64,000 bases of DNA from positions 9,568-73,567 of the forward strand of contig DEFJ01000034.1 in the NCBI GenBank assembly GCA_002350725.1, written 5' to 3'. Positions within the stretch are counted from its first letter, which is position 1; each line of letters opens with the position of its first letter. Source of the DNA: Cyanobacteria bacterium UBA2855 (GTDB lineage: Bacteria; Cyanobacteriota; Vampirovibrionia; Gastranaerophilales; Gastranaerophilaceae). A program made the position numbers and the translations under genes. The notes below the pieces were generated by a model. The model searched no databases and had not been told where the DNA came from. It saw nothing but the letters and a program-made list of their open reading frames with translations. Shown piece after piece: positions 62,401-64,000 of the stretch.

Positions 62401-64000
62401 GTAAACTCACTTCTTTCCGTCGGACCGTCAAACAAGTCCATATATATCATATCTCCGTCCATATCACCGACAAAAGTTACCGTTTCAAGGTGGGACTGCA
62501 AATCTCCAATAGGAACATCATTATAACTCTTACCCATATAAATAGGGGTATCTTCTTTGCCGGTAACATCTCTTACTACATTATTTGCGTATTCGGTGAT
62601 TGCATTTCTAAGTTGAATACCAACTTCATCAGACGGTTTCATTGAATTTGCTATTTCTACATTATCTATAATAAACGCCGGTTTGCCGTCTGCACCTTTT
62701 ACAAAATAGCATAAAGCGTTACCGATAATTTTACCCGTATTGTTGTCACGAATTTCTATCATATTATAAGCCGTATCCATCAGGTAATGAGGCATTGCAA
62801 AACCGTTTCCGCCACCCATTCCTATACAACAGGTTGAATAATTACCTTGGAATAAATCCTCTTGAGGATTTCTGTTCCACATTTTTATTGTCAAATCCAG
62901 GGTTTTTGCAGCTTTCACGTCCTCGGCTTTTGCAATATCTTCCGCTCTTTGTTTTAAATGGCTCAATGCAAGGACGGTTCTGCCGGCTCTGTCAGCCACT
63001 TCAGGTTTATCGGATTTAGCATTATTTGTTGCCCTGTTCCAAATTTGAGCAAGCTGACCTTTTTCTGAGGTATCGGATAAAATATTTATTAATTCCTCAA
63101 GTTTTGCTTTATTAGTCGTATATTCGGCAGGTAAAACAAATTCATCCCCTTTGAAAAACTGAGGGAATTGCTTTTTGAAAAATCCTCTGAGCATTTTGGT
63201 CGGTTTGTCTTCTATATCATTACCTGATGCGTCTTTTTTAAACTCAAGCATTTTGTTTATATCTTCTGCCAACTGAGTTGCAATTTGAGATATCTGCTCG
63301 GTATTTCTGTCGTGAGATTTGAATTGAACTTCATGCTCTTTTGACGGATTTACCCACTTGTCATAGCGCATATTCATCTCAGAGAACTGTGATTGCGTAA
63401 TTTTATTAGTTTTTCCGTAAATATTATTTTCATCGTGAATATATTCTTTAAAATCATGTAAATTTGCAGCTCTGATAATATCCGTAAACGCTCTGTCACC
63501 GGCTTGCGTCGGAATATGCATTGCATCACCTTCTTGGTCAAACTCACCGTTTATTTCTTTTGCAAGAAGATGCGTATATTTTGTATCCCAGGAAGTTAAT
63601 TTATCAATAGGAATTGATGAAATTTCTTCTTCACTCATACCGGAATTTCTCATGATTTGGTGGAACAAATCAATATTAAGCTGTGCGACATCAAGCCTGT
63701 TATTTTCATCAGGTTTCAATTTATCAAGACTCAAACCGTTGAGTTTATAACCTTGTATTAAATCTATAAATTCAACTTTTTGAGTAGGCATAAACGGTTT
63801 ACCGCTTATATTAGTTGAATTAATCATTGATTGCAAAAGTTCATAGTCTTTAATATTAAAATCATCCGTAATTTCAAGATATTCTCTCACATCTGCAAAT
63901 CTTCTGCGCATCAAATTATCAATTGCTTCTCTATCCGCATACATAGAAAATTTTGCCAATCTGACACCATTCAATTGGAAGAAATTTTCTATCGCCCTAT
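56460..64000 (-). CDS. Giant multidomain protein: helical repeats, HExxH metallopeptidase-like site, C-terminal phosphatase domain (5' end beyond window)
   Basis: More than 2500 codons; the frame is open to the window edge, so the N-terminus is missing. Numbering is from the TTG at 63974. Residues ~375-480 form a glycine/cysteine-containing domain (CCIGMGGGNG, then YNMIEIRDNNTGKIIG) that I cannot name. Residues ~640-1400 carry about ten helical repeats of the pattern A-x-D-I-x-x-(I/L)-(A/V), e.g. ADDIETIIRAW, AADIVKIASVA, ADDIVNLARIS. A beta-rich part (~1400-1640) precedes a zincin-like site: ILHEAGHEH (His1758) with a later FAETIAYI that may supply the third ligand, similar to ATLF-type peptidases. 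A charged helical region follows, then a tyrosine-phosphatase domain with CX5R at Cys2421-Arg2427. No membrane helix. Possibly a secreted or toxin-like effector. Confidence 0.85.
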   Translation of the reverse strand, partial: RAIENFFQLNGVRLAKFSMYADREAIDNLMRRRFADVREYLEITDDFNIKDYELLQSMINSTNISGKPFMPTQKVEFIDLIQGYKLNGLSLDKLKPDENNRLDVAQLNIDLFHQIMRNSGMSEEEISSIPIDKLTSWDTKYTHLLAKEINGEFDQEGDAMHIPTQAGDRAFTDIIRAANLHDFKEYIHDENNIYGKTNKITQSQFSEMNMRYDKWVNPSKEHEVQFKSHDRNTEQISQIATQLAEDINKMLEFKKDASGNDIEDKPTKMLRGFFKKQFPQFFKGDEFVLPAEYTTNKAKLEELINILSDTSEKGQLAQIWNRATNNAKSDKPEVADRAGRTVLALSHLKQRAEDIAKAEDVKAAKTLDLTIKMWNRNPQEDLFQGNYSTCCIGMGGGNGFAMPHYLMDTAYNMIEIRDNNTGKIIGNALCYFVKGADGKPAFIIDNVEIANSMKPSDEVGIQLRNAITEYANNVVRDVTGKEDTPIYMGKSYNDVPIGDLQSHLETVTFVGDMDGDMIYMDLFDGPTERSEFTSSVELLELKGKEPMEPTTRPKENTDTKVQENTQTQANLSYNDVYRELDALVDKAEMPLEEHSSLSADYRIQNFDVENYRSKLAGMKSVKDESRVPTQRFNSDEINTLILLKQKYGDIVDRYINMTFTVEGSEIPVYGSAKDIVKMVTLSKQHKMLTAALSKLTVKTEDSKGNEIEVPQLNADDIETIIRAWEKNSKLTNELLKNLASPYVDQYYTTDMTPNDILEIVEAHEQNPTLTRELMHIKDDRYLDSNGEPLPRVTSDMITDYEENGNPDGLQKISNPRFYGNQIGLLVRLSETNPKIADLFKNEHSGNLVEEFQKVYIENKNFIDKLLEEKELLNIEGLDNCHYVIELARAQKNNPELAQELLHRTFTLGGETHKMPAHQIIDILKVTNADNIDIVKKALDGYTYTRGLMYPQESRFFAADIVKIASVATKDNRDIILKALERKAVYNAVSGYEFNEQGRMQAKTKEVETFAYGADDIVNLARISEIDRAVVLEELNKTERPTLESWTTGSEKYVDVKDIYIKAMETRFGAESDFVRLLKESLNNKILGGENFRTIIEMMSSDKDTQTSSVSIGLDEYKLQLEDKLLKDKFNKILDAYKFDEEFQSVLNDLYKSLNDTKELYNLINTYDGIKFDRTTGEKISGSDKLKLFKAQVLSDYKLLPSEDVSKFSKEDQAMLKAYDKNDVENLAAEKVEDRYDRAIYPKYNAKQIALLLDIKAIDNKLYQQLINMHCTDMAGGTYFPFDADNLALIKEISAKGQEYSHLLKHLFLRMNTNGKAIQPKYLYDLATIKDYVEKYPIDRIYDGLIEHNLELADLEKYIKFCEKYGDEVVGKLLDNGFSLANTEIAADALSPEFINTMLEDIRRIKSEKGITSKTLMYCTSNDSLVQTKNDDRWLRGDDLYASVIDEEGNIYKLDKVSGRVVSVNLGQSKTVNIADGTTSEVSISYDKKMFGEREKDVPTYIEVYRNAEDGTELSREKFIEARVPGNYEIYSYGKDSKGNSRKYLVGLAEYDANGGVHIEKNVESLSGTKTQTVYAEDAEGNRYSYYKITNKDNKVLYQTTDKFTKLSENHYQSVDDGQGYDIEYFEDKVVITKLDENNNKTNEKIEFKIKDFTEEEYEQFNAKVEEQEKELEENFSNASKGAMLFQKDLGKIDVEKIMSEMGIEDNTIDRALIPTLKNMSGEEYFNLINRTKIIIGGSQYSGNAQSLGGGISVSKELYGNLGTILHEAGHEHSFELSLTEMEELQKIYDKEKEVFTSAYPQELLVTVDYFLADNQVSMQNKNNETIQVKQQRGMEETDAETKLITKYKPEADVMQDRTAFLQQHFAETIAYIANKYKEHKHVEKKSQKDALINPIHNMHPKDSHTTTQNPIDAKSLAQNLTALNSINKKDIPYQYRDMWRSCVNRAKNISDKLAENNISKALIAKCDELIKDLEFIKKNVPSKVKEGIENALKELNAAKMLEINNDSSDSAGVSLYDKYKSEIDNLKSFEEIEAYKVRIKKENLPKDLFGILNLKYLELQLRQAIPDEEEFTRIFESCRKSNGNINQGELKAAIREAEQRRHNPELEQLEAELRSLVSGEEEFQRIMNSLGNSRNVEHLKRAINFEKEKVVISKFTTTREIDTYRQRVSNMNMSQENKQYIYNALATKKKLIIFNQKVPDIDIRKQMLNNCKNPDGSIDFSKLEDEVCMFQLRNYIKESTSRQDCHRLREIVQRTKISFEYKLRLLTEIRVRESDFISDDDNVMGIDGASGEEVYNFMRGDMYPTIFDDVRFQNLGLKQSGDNNYIYEQMEHVNSDYEHLFPNLMALGETSLRGRNIVTLPKEILDEAEAMGLSCIIDLRTEASGDFNNSNIDYFYFPISFDPSCDTSVIKNLGGFFDRMEAGNLYIGCANGIHRTDLAIALNYAFNTECTEIPVLASMLRRDLAGTLHRIYVKIMNLTPQERAEYGLTDVVMQKLPKTAEELDKRIKDIVD

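Overview
The window is AT-rich bacterial chromosome that most resembles Candidatus Gastranaerophilales (Melainabacteria / Vampirovibrionia, the non-photosynthetic sister group of Cyanobacteria found in guts). Evidence: a zinc-type S14 inside the S10 ribosomal cluster, a heptosyltransferase-like GT9 (Gram-negative envelope), prepilin-like proteins, a two-partner-secretion adhesin ending in a PilZ domain, an ADP-forming acetyl-CoA synthetase (fermentative metabolism), and a set of orphan proteins sharing a short N-terminal F-x-G-type motif. The assignment is inferred from gene content and style; no search was run.

Layout. 1-700: tRNA-Val(GAC), a 115-bp tandem repeat that carries pieces of that tRNA, a small unknown gene and tRNA-Cys. 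740-3960: GT9 and divergent comM, both apparently leaderless, then an orphan gene. 3984-5756: low-complexity coiled-coil protein. 5939-14353: a 16-gene ribosomal protein operon (rpsJ to rpsH, all minus strand) from one strong promoter, with hairpin repeats in two spacers, a terminator-like hairpin before rpsH and a strong terminator after it, so the usual rplF-rplR-rpsE-rplO-secY part is absent here. 14639-18173: a soluble hybrid-type histidine kinase convergent with holA-holB. 18302-22105: small unknown proteins, a TatD-associated-type radical SAM protein, and acetyl-CoA synthetase with a Cys-rich tail. 22256-26081: grpE-dnaJ-propeller-methyltransferase operon. 26089-28289: ROK kinase and folC. 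28394-33651: orphan 656-aa protein, YkgJ-type cysteine cluster protein, CtpA protease, rlmN, DUF1653. 33774-36893: UPF1-like helicase with a C-terminal nuclease-like domain. 37028-41162: prepilin, rimO, a membrane protein, rplU-rpmA. 41378-47320: murF-mraY-murD-ftsW-murG. 47373-49649: orphan protein, GH57 enzyme. 49887-53456: exported adhesin. 53769-55590: amino-acid-binding lipoprotein and aroC. 55687-64000: a small tyrosine-phosphatase-like protein tail-to-tail with a giant (>2500 aa) protein having helical repeats, an HExxH metallopeptidase-like site and a C-terminal copy of the same phosphatase domain; the giant gene runs off the window.

Recurring themes: leaderless starts (extended -10, six bases, ATG); convergent genes whose stop codons abut or overlap with no terminator between; and orphan proteins with an N-terminal aromatic-Gly motif. 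The most novel material is the giant phosphatase/metallopeptidase protein with its paralogous partner, the F-x-G protein set, and the PilZ domain on an exported adhesin.
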